A stretch of 64,000 nt of DNA from Tetrapyrgos nigripes (taxonomy: Eukaryota; Basidiomycota; Agaricomycetes; Agaricales; Campanellaceae): the NCBI GenBank assembly GCA_013368315.1, contig JAACJM010000043.1, positions 1 to 64,000 of the forward strand, given 5' to 3'. Shown in pieces: positions 24,588 to 35,392 of the stretch. Below the pieces are notes generated by a model. It was given only the letters and a program-made list of their open reading frames with translations, was not told the DNA's origin and did not search any database. Both the position numbers and the translations under genes were made by a program. Positions within the stretch are counted from its first letter, which is position 1; each line of letters opens with the position of its first letter.

Positions 24588-26081
24588 ATGACTAGTCGAC
24601 AAACTCGATCTCAAGGATCAGCCCCAGATATCCCACTTCCTACTACCAGTCGCCACTCTAGTGCACACCCCTCTGGTACCCAAACTCCTACTCTGCCCAT
24701 ATCATCTACTTCGCAAGCACAACCACCTGATCCTCTCTTCCAAAACCCTCTTCCATTCCCACTTGATCCCATTATGTCTGATGCTGGCGAAAATACTAGG
24801 ACTGATGTCCGGGATACTGCCCCTACTCCACCATCATCTCCTCCATCTACCTCTACTTCGTCGGTCGCATTATCTATGCCCGAAAACACAAACCCCAACT
24901 ACGTGATGCCGCTCAGCGACATCAACAAAGCTTTTGATTCCCTGACAGTTCTTACTGGCAGTGAGAATTGGAAGATGTGGTACTTCCGCGTTAATAACGC
25001 TATACGGGTGATTCGTCACCAACACTTTAAAAGTTCCGGGTTACATCCTGGTAATACTGTCAAACTAGCCTGTTTTAACGCTATTACAGGCAAGATTGAT
25101 GATAAAATCATGATTCACTACATCGAAGAGTCGGATGCGATAGAGCTTATCGAGAAGCTCAAACAACGTTTCGACCCTTCATCCACAGTTCAAGAGTCTA
25201 ACGAGCTGTGGAAACTCTTCAACTTACGTAAACCAGTCTGGGAGTTTGATAAGCTCCTCGACGAAGCTCAGGATCTGTGGGCTTCTATCAAGAAGAGAGA
25301 CATAGATGTCTCAGATCAAGTTTTTTACTCAGCTCTAGTGGGGATTATTCCTCCACACTATCACTTTGTTCGCAGTTCTTACAAAGCAACTGTGGATGCA
25401 GCTGCAGCTACATGGGATGCCACTACTGCAGCTGAAGGGGAGAGACCCGTATACAGAGCCGTTGACCTCATTGCGCGGCTAAAGAAGGAATTCACTAACT
25501 ATCGTTTGAGCAATGCTCGAACGTATCCTTCGAAGAAGTCCGGTAGCACTAGTCAAGGCGGTGCTCAACGATCGGACAAGTCAAAAGGGGAACGCGCTAA
25601 CGCTGCAGCGCCGTTCCAGAAGCCTTCTAATGTCAAAAAGGATCGGAAGTGCTTCAACTGCAACAAGATGGGTCATACGACCCTGACGTGCCCAGAACCG
25701 TGGACTGAAAAGTCCAAAGAAGCTATGAAGAAGAAAGGGATTACTAAACAATCCAACAAAGGCAAGACCAAGGAGAATGCATCAGTTGCCATCTCCATGC
25801 CTGCGTCTTCTTCTTCTCAAATTGCGGCTACGTCAACTTCGCAATCGGACTGGGTACAGTCGATTTCTTCAGGCGACGTTGAGATGGAAGACTCAGAGAC
25901 TCCGGTGAGTCATCATATTTCCCTACCTGCTTTTACCGCGATCTCTGACCAAGATCATACACATATCATTGATTCTGGTGCTACTATACACTGTACACCG
26001 TATCTTAACTTACTTTTTAACGTTCATACTACGCCTGCCATAACTTTAACTGTTGCCAATTCAGAGCATCTAGATCTTTGA
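24588..26081 (+). CDS. Copia Gag and protease N-terminal part, ending at an in-frame TGA
   Basis: This frame gives 497 aa. The first ~100 residues are Ser/Thr/Pro-rich. The Gag core follows (FDSLTVLTGSENWKMWYFRV), then a CCHC zinc knuckle (CFNCNKMGHTTLTC) at about residues 352-365. The aspartic protease active site is read as DSGATIHCTP near residue 460. The frame stops at TGA (26079-26081) inside the protease domain. Four sense codons later the same reading frame resumes with GDMRVEIRKDNG at the pol ORF, so translation through this UGA, or a sense codon there, would give one Gag-Pol polyprotein. Codon use here is GC-richer than in the downstream pol part. Confidence 0.9.
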   Translation: MTSRQTRSQGSAPDIPLPTTSRHSSAHPSGTQTPTLPISSTSQAQPPDPLFQNPLPFPLDPIMSDAGENTRTDVRDTAPTPPSSPPSTSTSSVALSMPENTNPNYVMPLSDINKAFDSLTVLTGSENWKMWYFRVNNAIRVIRHQHFKSSGLHPGNTVKLACFNAITGKIDDKIMIHYIEESDAIELIEKLKQRFDPSSTVQESNELWKLFNLRKPVWEFDKLLDEAQDLWASIKKRDIDVSDQVFYSALVGIIPPHYHFVRSSYKATVDAAAATWDATTAAEGERPVYRAVDLIARLKKEFTNYRLSNARTYPSKKSGSTSQGGAQRSDKSKGERANAAAPFQKPSNVKKDRKCFNCNKMGHTTLTCPEPWTEKSKEAMKKKGITKQSNKGKTKENASVAISMPASSSSQIAATSTSQSDWVQSISSGDVEMEDSETPVSHHISLPAFTAISDQDHTHIIDSGATIHCTPYLNLLFNVHTTPAITLTVANSEHLDL

Positions 26082-26093
26082 TTAGCAGGCGAT

Positions 26094-29042
26094 ATGCGGG
26101 TAGAAATTAGGAAGGACAATGGTGAGTCTTCATTGATCACTCTTAAAAATGTATACTATAACTCAAAACTTCCGTTTACTTTAATCAGTATTTCACAAAA
26201 AGCGGACTATACTTTTACTTTTCATGATCATTTATGTACAATACGTAATGACAAGGACAATTTCATTGGCGTTATACACGAGAGCGCCAAACTTTACTCC
26301 ATCACAACTAAAAAATTGAGTGATAACGTTGCTACTTTAAGTTTATACGAACTTCACAAACAAATTGGTCATATGAGTTATACAAATCTAAAAACATTAC
26401 TAAAAACAGATAAATCTATTATTACAATCATTATTGATGATTGGACAGAAACTCAATGCGAAGACTGCATCATCAATAATATACATAGACTTTCTGTTCC
26501 GAAACAACGTACTTCAGAATTAGCAGAAAACTTCGGAGACCATTTTCATATTGATATATTTGGTCCATTACGAACTGCCTCTATTGAAGGCTACAAATAC
26601 TGGTTAACCATCGTCGACGACTGTACGCGTTGGTTAATATTATCTCCACTTAAAACAAAAGACGAAGCCTATACCCAATGGGTTACATTTACTACTGAAC
26701 TATTTACGCAATATGGTATCAAAGTTAAAATTCTACAATCAGACAACAATGCCGTATTTACTTCGGGTGCATTCAAAAACTACCTGAAAGCACAAGGTAC
26801 AATTGCACGTTATACAGTTCATGACACGCCTCAGCAAAATGGAGTTGCTGAAAACATACATCAACATATCATGAATGGTATTCGTGTTAATCTGCATACT
26901 GGAAAACTACCTAATCGTTTATGGTGGCATGCAGGACTTTATACTATGTACATACTTAATAGATCTCCGAAAACTGCATTAAAAATGCAAACTCCCTATT
27001 TTAAACGTTACGGTGTTAACGCAAACTTAGACAATCTACATAGCTTTGGTACACCTTGCATTGTATATGACGAAGCAAGAACTAGTAAACTAACTCCTAA
27101 AGGAAAACGTGGAGTTTGGTTAGGCTTTGATGATCATTCAAAAGGCCATTATGTCTACTTTGGTACTAAAGTGAATGTAGAACGCAACTTGCAATTCTTA
27201 ACGTCCAAATCGCAAGTTGAAGGGGAGTTACAAAACAAAAATCAAGAACCATTAGAAACTACAGAAGAAAATACAACCGAAACTCCAACTTCTCAGGAAC
27301 ATGAACCTGAACCAATGGATGTCGACGAAGACGAAACTAAACAACCTGATGGCCCAAGACGATCAAAAAGGATCCGAGAAGCCAGAGGTTTACTTTACGA
27401 TGAAGTTGAACAAAACATTGCTTTCTTCTTAACAGAATTCAATGTTTACTACGCTGATAACGTTGGCGATCCAATTTCATTCAAGGATGTACTCAATCAT
27501 CCACAACGTAATGCATGGTTTGATTCCATGAAAGCTGAGATAGAATCTCTAGAAAGTCTAGGAACCTGGGAATACGTCAAACCTCCTGCTGATGCAAATA
27601 TCATTGGTTCCAGATTTGTCTACAAAACTAAGTACGAACTTGGCAAACAGACCAAATTGAAATCTAGACTAGTAGCACAAGGCTTTAGTCAACAAGAAGG
27701 CATTGATTACTACGCAAATGATATCTTTGCCCCTGTAGCACGCATGAGCAGTACACGTTTTATACTTGCTCTTGCAGCTTCATTAGACTATGAAACTACT
27801 CAGATTGATATTAAATCTGCCTATCTTTACGGAAACGTTACTGACAAGGAAACATTATACCTTCGTCCACCTCCGGGTAATTTACTACCTAATTTACCTG
27901 AAGGCTACGTACTTAAACTCAGAAAGACTCTATATGGATTGAAACAAGCTGGTCGTCGATGGTATGAAAAATTATGCAATATTCTCATAAAGTTACTAGG
28001 ACTTAAGAAGTCTACTTACGATAATGCGGTATTCTACCGATATCATGAGAATAAACTCATTTTAATACTATCTTGTCACGTCGATGACATTACTTTATGT
28101 ACTATCAACAAAGCTACTGCACAAGCTTTCGTTACTGCACTTAGTGGATACGTCCAAATCACTGATGGTGGAGAAATCCACTGGATTCTCGGTATGGAAA
28201 TTCAACGAGATAGGAATAATCATACTATTAAACTCTGTCAGAAACATTACATTGAGAATATTCTCAAACGATACAATTTTGACCAATTACATGCACGCCG
28301 TACACCTATGCTACCCGGGCAAAATCTTAGCCCTAGACCTGGGAGTGAACCGCAACGGGACGCCGCTGCTATTAAACACTATATGTCACTAGTCAGTGGT
28401 TTACGATATGTCGCTGACTGTACTAGGCCAGACATTGCATATTGTACTGGTCAACTAGCAAGATACCTTAATGATCCAGGTGAAGAGCATTACGCTGCAG
28501 CTAAACAATGCTATCTTTATCTAAAAGGAACTTGCAATTACTGGCTCAACCTAGGGAGCCCTACTATTACTTCTACTTATGGATTTGCCGACTCTGATGG
28601 TATGTCCACGTATGGCAATAAACCAATCATGGGCTATGCATTCAAATTTGCTGAATCGCTTATTTCTTGGTCAAGTAAGCGAGGCACACTGGTAACTTTA
28701 TCAGTTACTGAGGCTGAACTTTGCGCACTCGCACATGCCTCACAAGAAGCTATTTATTTGAAAGGTTTTATAGAAGAAATTCTAAATGCCGAACAGGAGC
28801 CAGTACTTATCAACTCAGATAGTGCATCTACTTTGGCAATTATACGTGCTCCTGAAGAACAACATACTCAGAGAACTAAGCATTTCAATATCCGTAAAAA
28901 TTTCCTTACTGATCGGATACATCAACGATACATACGAGTTAAACATGTGTCAACTAATGATCAACTTGCGGATATACTTACGAAAGCTCTCTCCGCTGAT
29001 AAGATCAAGCGTTTCTCCCGATTACTAGGGATATCCGCTTGA
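26094..29042 (+). CDS. Copia protease end, integrase, reverse transcriptase and RNase H
   Basis: This continues the same reading frame as Gag; the ATG at 26094 is probably internal. The order is protease C-terminus (LKNVYYNSKLPFTLISIS), the integrase HHCC zinc site (HKQIGHMSY ... CEDC), then the DDE core with Asp in FHIDIFGPL, Asp in LQSDNNAVF and Glu in PQQNGVAENIH. The reverse transcriptase block follows (ARLVAQGF-like LVAQGFSQQEGIDY, IDIKSAYLYG, YGLKQAGRRWYEKL) with the catalytic box CHVDDITL, a His in place of the usual Tyr of YVDD. RNase H ends the protein (ADSDGMSTYG, SWSSKRGTLVTLSVTEAEL, then a TKHFNIR block). Apart from the upstream TGA all catalytic residues seem present. Confidence 0.95.
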   Translation: MRVEIRKDNGESSLITLKNVYYNSKLPFTLISISQKADYTFTFHDHLCTIRNDKDNFIGVIHESAKLYSITTKKLSDNVATLSLYELHKQIGHMSYTNLKTLLKTDKSIITIIIDDWTETQCEDCIINNIHRLSVPKQRTSELAENFGDHFHIDIFGPLRTASIEGYKYWLTIVDDCTRWLILSPLKTKDEAYTQWVTFTTELFTQYGIKVKILQSDNNAVFTSGAFKNYLKAQGTIARYTVHDTPQQNGVAENIHQHIMNGIRVNLHTGKLPNRLWWHAGLYTMYILNRSPKTALKMQTPYFKRYGVNANLDNLHSFGTPCIVYDEARTSKLTPKGKRGVWLGFDDHSKGHYVYFGTKVNVERNLQFLTSKSQVEGELQNKNQEPLETTEENTTETPTSQEHEPEPMDVDEDETKQPDGPRRSKRIREARGLLYDEVEQNIAFFLTEFNVYYADNVGDPISFKDVLNHPQRNAWFDSMKAEIESLESLGTWEYVKPPADANIIGSRFVYKTKYELGKQTKLKSRLVAQGFSQQEGIDYYANDIFAPVARMSSTRFILALAASLDYETTQIDIKSAYLYGNVTDKETLYLRPPPGNLLPNLPEGYVLKLRKTLYGLKQAGRRWYEKLCNILIKLLGLKKSTYDNAVFYRYHENKLILILSCHVDDITLCTINKATAQAFVTALSGYVQITDGGEIHWILGMEIQRDRNNHTIKLCQKHYIENILKRYNFDQLHARRTPMLPGQNLSPRPGSEPQRDAAAIKHYMSLVSGLRYVADCTRPDIAYCTGQLARYLNDPGEEHYAAAKQCYLYLKGTCNYWLNLGSPTITSTYGFADSDGMSTYGNKPIMGYAFKFAESLISWSSKRGTLVTLSVTEAELCALAHASQEAIYLKGFIEEILNAEQEPVLINSDSASTLAIIRAPEEQHTQRTKHFNIRKNFLTDRIHQRYIRVKHVSTNDQLADILTKALSADKIKRFSRLLGISA

Positions 29043-29049
29043 AGGGGAG
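29041..29049 (+). other. Polypurine tract
   Basis: GAAGGGGAG abuts the 3' LTR and overlaps the last codon and stop of pol. It would prime plus-strand DNA synthesis. Confidence 0.85.
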
Positions 29050-29284
29050 TGTTGGAATTTAATGATAACGATCAAGTTACTAAGCTATTATGTATACGGC
29101 ATAAATCAGGTACTGCGGACATACGGTCAAATGATCATACGGATATACTTAGACTATTTATATTATTATACTACTCTGATTAATGATATATACTTGAGAG
29201 TCAAGCGAGATACGTTCGCACGCTCTTACCCCCCACTTTGTGACTCTCGCTAAGACTATTCGCTAAGATAACCTAAGTCTAATA
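29050..29284 (+). repeat. 3' LTR of the copia element
   Basis: 235 bp, identical to the 5' LTR in a base-by-base reading, followed directly by the second GTCCT (29285-29289). Confidence 0.93.
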
Positions 29285-29289
29285 GTCCT

Positions 29290-29927
29290 TAAGCCCTGCA
29301 GCCTCATATTTGCCATGTGCAGCATTGGCCCACATCCCTTTCATATAACTGTTCTAGCTTCTACTTTTTCAGACTTGTCCTGCCACTGCTGGGGGCCCAC
29401 ATCTAACTAGTCTCCTACAGTGAAATAAACCATCTTTCTTTCAACATCCTCCTAAAAAACATATTTCATTTACTGAAGGCTCTCTGAAAACATGCCAACT
29501 TTGCCTGAAAAGTCCCAGTGGAACAACTCTACACCTTCTGAGCAATGGCTCTCCAATTGGGTCTCAGCTTTTCTCGGAGTTGAATTAGGATATGTTAGAG
29601 AGAGGAAAGGAAGGCCCTGGCATGGGTAGCATATAAGGGAGGAGGCTGAGCCTACTGTCTTGAGGCTATAAGCACACCACGTGTACTCAATCGTTGCTAT
29701 ATTTATTTACTGACTCGCTCAGCCACAGTAGCTAGAAGTATAAGTAGTTTACTGTCTATACCTTAGATCCCGGTCAACCTAAGTGTATAGCCACCTCCTT
29801 TTTTGAGCTTGCTTCAATTGCAACACAAGTGCTACATTAAACATTCATACTAGTGTACAGATAGGTAGAATACATAGACCACTGTTGACTACCTCTACTT
29901 CGAGCAATGGCCCTCAGGCTTCTGATA
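29290..29927. other. Unidentified repeat-like DNA between the copia element and RPAP1
   Basis: No gene. From about 29594 (TGTTAGAGAGAGG) to about 29805 the sequence has a retroviral-LTR look, with a TATA-like CATATAAGGG and a TG start, but no partner copy or target duplication was found. The last ~100 bases are the RPAP1 3' flank. Confidence 0.3.
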
Positions 29928-32900
29928 CTAAATATCAAGTAGCCCTAGCAAATTCTGTCCACCCACGCCCAACTTGTTTATCAAACCCTTCCTTGCCTCC
30001 CTCCATTCACCTGCAGTGGTAAAACAAGCCGGAGGAAATAGGACGCCTAATGTTGCAGACTGCCGATACATCAAAATCTCTCTGACAACATCTCTCGTGC
30101 CTTGTTGTACAACCGTCTTCAATAATCTTCCCGACTTCTCTTTTTGACTCTCCGTAAACTTGTCCTCAGACAAATCTTCCCAAATATTCCCAGCAATATG
30201 ATGCAGCGCAATCCACCTTACAAAGCCTTCTAAAACCCCACCGTATCGCATCAGGACCCCAACATAAGCACCGAGTACCCTCGGGTCCTTTTCCAGAGGC
30301 CATAACCACTCCTTGACACCCTCGCCATCTCCTAAGACCATCTGCTCAACAGGTATCCGAAGACTCCTCACCACATGAGGATAGTCACACCATAACAATC
30401 TCCTGTAGTCCACGGCGTATCTCATTGACGTCGGGGGTAAAAGTATCCTCCCGAACAAAGGGTGCGAAAACGAAACCGCGTCGTATAGCCCAACTAGATC
30501 GGTGTAGAACTGATAGAAGGGTGTATTAGACGGGCCAAGGAATGGAAGGGAGACCTCCTCTAAAGTCAAGGTTGAGGTCGGATGTGAGGGTAAGGGCGAG
30601 GTCGTTTGGGCATTCACCCTCTCTGCGATTGTATACGGCATCAGCAACTCGCCCATCCACTTCTCTACCAGCCCGTCTCTGAACACTTCTTCACCCATAC
30701 CCTCTCGAGGCGCCTCCATATCCTGCTCATGCTCCAACATGAAGATTTTCATACAGCTAAAGACAGCTTCCTCCATCGTCATAAACGTTGTTGCACCTAT
30801 AGAGGCCTTGTGCAGAACCTCCCTTCCAATAACAGCAAGCCTCAACACCGCTCTCACAATCTCCACTTCTCCAGGATTCCATCCCTGGGGCCTAGTGACT
30901 ACATGCGTATTCTTGAACAGCGAATTCGGGTTACCAGACCTAAGCAGATGGTCTACGGGTCGGATTACCCAAGTTCTACCCAGTGGTAGACCCGTAGGAC
31001 CCCACTCCTTCACAGCCCGTCGCCTTGTGTTAACCGTGGGCTCTTCAGCCTTGGACGCCAAATCCGAAGTTGATAAAGGTGGGGAAGGAGGAGGTAACCT
31101 TTGCGTAGTCGACATTAGAATCGACTTTGAAGTAGGCGAAAGGGGTCCAGTGAGCCTCATCTCTTCTACAACATCCGCGTCGGCATCGTCTTCTTCATCC
31201 TCGGCTGTTTCACGGTTCTTAGACGTCTGCACACGCGGAACAACACCTTTCCCTCGGATCTCATACTCATAGAATGACCTGATCATGTCTATGTCGACAC
31301 CATTTCTTCCTAGAGCTCCCGGGCCGTCCACATCGTCTACTGCCCGCAGAACATACTTCAACACCTCAACAGCGCCGTCTTCATCTCCATTTTGAAGCAC
31401 TGGGAGAACTGCCAGTGCATAAGGCAACCATGCGTTTACAGGAGAAGTACCCTTCAACAGCCGAAGGTACCAAACCAAGAACAACGTCAATGGGCGCGAG
31501 GTTATTGCAAACGCGTAACCGGAAGCGATAAGAGAAGAGGAAGGTGCTAGCAGCCTGACAACACCTTGACTAACCGCTCGCAGTTGCTTTGCTTGCTCAG
31601 ACGACAAGATTGCCGATCCAGGATCAACGCTGACCAACACCCTCATGACCGACCCAAGAACCCAAGAGCACCTCACAAGCTTTAAACTGGTCCTCGTTCC
31701 TCGAAGTCGATGGAAACTATCCAGCTGCTCCTTGATCTCCTTTCCAACCACATCTACCAATCCTGTTGAACTCAAACTCGTCTTCACAACTTCAACAGCA
31801 ACCAAACGCACTTCCTCTCCTCCCTTGACTGCATTAATCTCCGCGCCCTCCACCCAAGCTGCTAATGCTCTATAGAGTGCTCCAAAGGCGTTTAGGACAT
31901 GCGCGTTGATGTTGTTGTTATCATTGCTAGGATTGGGAATATCCTGGCTATCGAAATGATATGCAGAAGAAAATCTCTCTAGCAAATTCTTCAACACCCC
32001 GCAAACCCACATCCCCCAACCCAATCCTTCCACTTGACTCCAAACCAAGGCATGCTCAGGTGTCGTCCGGTGTGGGTCTGTAGCCGCTACGAGCCATATT
32101 TCGATGAGGGAGGAGAAAGATTTGAGGAAGTCCCAGAATGAAATGGAGCGGGATAAGGGTTGCGATGAAGGGGAGGGTGAAGGTGAAGGTGAAGGTGAAG
32201 GTGACGAAAACGTCGAGTTGAGCGGTGGTAGTTGTTGATTGGCATCCATACCCTTGATGATATGTTCTATCCACTGCCCAATACTCCACCAAACCTCTTT
32301 AGCATCTGCTGCAATGTGTGTGTACATTCCATACCGGCCTAAAGCTGTGTAGAAGCGAAGGATTTCTGAGAGGGTCGGTGAAGATAGGGACGGGGATATG
32401 GATGGTGAAGATGATGACGATGACGGTGGTGATGGTGGTGATGGTGACAATGATGAGGCGGTTGAGGTTGATGAAGTTGTAGGTGTAGTGAACGCGGAAG
32501 ATGAACTGAAGATAAACCTCAACAGCACGTCTGCGACACCAGTGTCCACTAGAGCCTTGGCATTTGCCCGTGAAGCCAGTGCGAGGTCAGTGAAGAATCG
32601 CAGAGCCAGTATATGCAAGCTTATATCCGAGTTTACTGATGAAGACGAAGAAGTCGAGGAAGGTGGGGAAGGAGTAACGAAAACTTTAAGAACACCGCTA
32701 ACCAATCCAGTCGTCTTGCACAACTCCTCGGCGACTTGATTCGAGTGCGAAGCAAGCGTGTGGAAGATGTATAGGATACGGTTCTGCGTCGGTGTGGAGG
32801 TCTTCACGTATATGGAACTGGTGATGGACACATCTGCATCTACAGCCCTGTCCGGCGGATCAATGAGTACGCCCACAAGCTGTGGTAGAACTTGGTGTAA

Positions 32901-34861
32901 AGGCAGAGCTTCGATGAGTATATCTTGCATTTCAGATGAGCCAGAAGTTTCGATCCCACCAAGGTCTAATGCAAACTCGTCGAAAGACTCGTCAAGTTCA
33001 TCATCATGAGCCTCATCGTCACCTTCCATTCCTCTCCTCAACCCGTTGAAACGAGTCAAGACCTCTGCCACGACTTCGACACCTCTAACGCCCACCACAC
33101 CTTTCTCTACACAAGCTTCCAACCCGGTAAACAGGATCCTTTTGGCAACCTGAGAAGCAGTAGGTGACCGCAGCGCTTCCAAAGCCGATCTGATTTCCTC
33201 GTCCTGCTCATAGTCATAGCTTTCCAAATCGACGAGATGTGATGACGACTTGGACTGCGACTGAGGCTGAGGCTTGGAAACAGACAACCCGGCTTCTTCT
33301 GAACTGGAACTGGCACTGGCGGCTGAGCGTTTGGATTCAGATCGCTTGCCCCGAATGACTCTGACAATCCCAGTCAAGACCCCAAGCATCGCACTTCGCT
33401 GCATCTTGACTGTACTCCGACTAAGGAGGAATACATCGTCGAGAGTATACCCAGCATGTGTGCCTTCGGCATGATGATGAAGACCCAGATGCGTAGGTAG
33501 TTTCAAGGAGAGTGAAGGCGATATGGGTGTTCCATGAAGGGTAAAACGCAGCCGAGATAACGGTCCTTGGCTATCTTTGTCAAATGTGCCGGGTATTGAT
33601 GTAGGGGAGACATTTTGAAATGGATGTGAAAGTGGCGGTGGCGGTGGCGCAGAGATGCCGGTTGTAAAGGAACCGGTCGAAGTAGACGTAGATCCTGATG
33701 CTGATGCTGACCCTTCTGCCATCCAAGCTAATTCGGGCACATCTTTTGGTCGGGGTTGGGATGGAAAGTATTTTCGCTGAATGTACTCGGGTGTTCCTTC
33801 TTCTGGTTCATCTCCCTCTGGCTCCTTATCCACGGACTCCTGTTTCGGCTTATTCTCTAGCTTCGGAGATGGTTTGGACGAGTCTACGCCTGCATCCTCT
33901 TGGTCTTCTCCGTTCTCTGTGTACAACATCTTGGGTTTGATACCGAGGTCACCCAACTTGACCACACTAGCATCTCCTTTGTCTGGCGGTGGTAATGCTA
34001 AGGCTTTTCTCTTGGGTGAAGATGGAGCAGACTCGTATACATGTACGTTTTGAGGGGCGAGTTCTGCGAATCGGAGGCGACGCGAAGAGGGTGTAGGGGA
34101 GTTCGTTCGAGTAGATGATGTCGTAGACGTTGCAGATCTGAGTGGAGACGTAGGGGTGACTAGGAGAGACTATATTAGTATCGAGACATAATTTCGTAGA
34201 GAAATGTAGATACTCACATCCCTTCCGAGCGGAATTATCGACGACCTCATCCGTGAGCTCGACGGCCTCCATCCCGACATCCTTATCTTCACTGCCGCCT
34301 TCTCTTTTCTTCGCCACTTCTCTTTCCTCTCGCTCCCTTTTCTCTCTGGTCCTTCTCAAAATCTCTCCGACATCTTTTCCGAATCTGTCAATAATCTCCT
34401 GCCGTTCTCTTTCTCTTTCCTCTTCAGTCATGCTCGATACGCGAGCCTCGTTCTCTAGAGATATCTGCGAGCGCCATGAGGATTTGTGTGGCAGTTCTGC
34501 GTCTCTGTCTGCTTCTCCATTGGAGGTAACAGAACTTTGAGTCTGAGTGGTTTATCAGCACGTCGAGAACTCAATCAACAAGTGTAGAAGACCACACCTT
34601 ACTACCAGTTCCAACCTTTGGTGGTTCTTCCAACCTCTCACTGTCACCGGCGTTCCCGTTCCTCCTGTTCTCCTCCCTCGCTCTCTGAAACGCGCTCTTT
34701 CCCTTTCCCTTGCTACTTCCAAAACTTGGTCCTTGGGACCGATGTTGGGCTAATGGAAATCCATTCCTGAACCCAGAAGATGACAAACTTGATGTTGACG
34801 GAGCCGTAGGAGGAGCAGTAGTTTTTCGTTCCAAGACAGAACCGATGAGTGTGTTGGCCAT
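29928..34861 (-). CDS. RPAP1: RNA polymerase II-associated protein 1
   Basis: The homologue of human RPAP1 and yeast Rba50, a factor for assembly or nuclear import of RNA polymerase II. Three exons on the minus strand are 34861-34598, 34542-34218 and 34159-29928, with introns of 55 and 58 bp, all in phase, giving about 1606 aa. The RPAP1_N region is clear at about residues 105-160 (SLENEARVSSMTEEERERE, then IDRFGKDVGEILRR). A conserved FPSQPRPKDVPELAWM block follows. The RPAP1_C signature comes next (LRFTLHGTPISPSL, LGLHHHAEGTHAGYTLDDVF). The remaining ~1100 residues are Leu-rich helical repeats interrupted by Ser/Pro low-complexity loops, for example a Ser-Pro run encoded by GGTGAA repeats near 32165-32205. 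It is a single-copy housekeeping type gene and anchors this region as normal euchromatin. Confidence 0.92.
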
Positions 34862-35392
34862 GTGTTTTGATACAAGCGAAATTGGTTTGAGAAATAGGCT
34901 AGAATACAGAATTACAGGTATAGAACGTTATTGTTGATGAGTCTAGTCGTCGTGCTCGTCGTGAAGGCAGTGCTCGTCGCGGTCGACGGCGAAGGAAATA
35001 TGGCTTAGTCACGCTTTCGAAGTTGCGCGAAGTTGCCTTTTTTGGGTGCGTGCAAAAAATTCTTCCAAAAAATTAGCAAAAACGAATATTCGAATTTGTG
35101 GCATTGAGTTGCAGATCTATACATATATCTGGTAGACTGCCCTCGAAACTCCTCAAAATGACTGTTCTTTTTGCCACCTCAGCGGGATGTGAACTTTTCG
35201 AACTCAGCAGATTTTCAAATTTCATTTTGATTCCATTGTGTTAATTTATTGATTTTGTGCAACCACGACGTCAACTGGTCCCAGACATTCCTTTTCTTCC
35301 TACATTGAGCACTCCTCGTGAGTAACAGGCTACGAAGTCCTATAGTCCCCCGATACTTACGAGTCACTTTGCTCGAGCAGACAGCGGCCACC
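34862..35392. promoter_or_regulatory. Divergent promoter region, RPAP1 / F-box gene
   Basis: A 531-bp bidirectional intergenic region. GTCGTCGTGCTCGTCGTG-type repeats lie near 34945-34990 and AT-rich sequence near 35070-35260. No ORF of note. Confidence 0.45.

Larger units (their letters stand above)
24260..29284 (+). mobile_element. Full-length Ty1/copia LTR retrotransposon
   Basis: The 5025-bp element has two 235-bp LTRs (24260-24494 and 29050-29284) that are identical by eye, a 5-bp target duplication (GTCCT), a primer-binding site, a polypurine tract and a gag-PR-INT-RT-RNaseH coding region. Integrase precedes reverse transcriptase, which defines Ty1/copia order. Identical LTRs mean insertion was recent in evolutionary terms. 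The only coding break is one in-frame TGA at 26079-26081. It inserted into unidentified sequence between the hydrolase and RPAP1. Confidence 0.96.

Noticed and set aside
26094..26096. ATG as a true start of a separate pol protein
   Set aside because: It is in frame with Gag, in the middle of the protease domain, and only four sense codons after the TGA; a separate start there would leave a broken protease.
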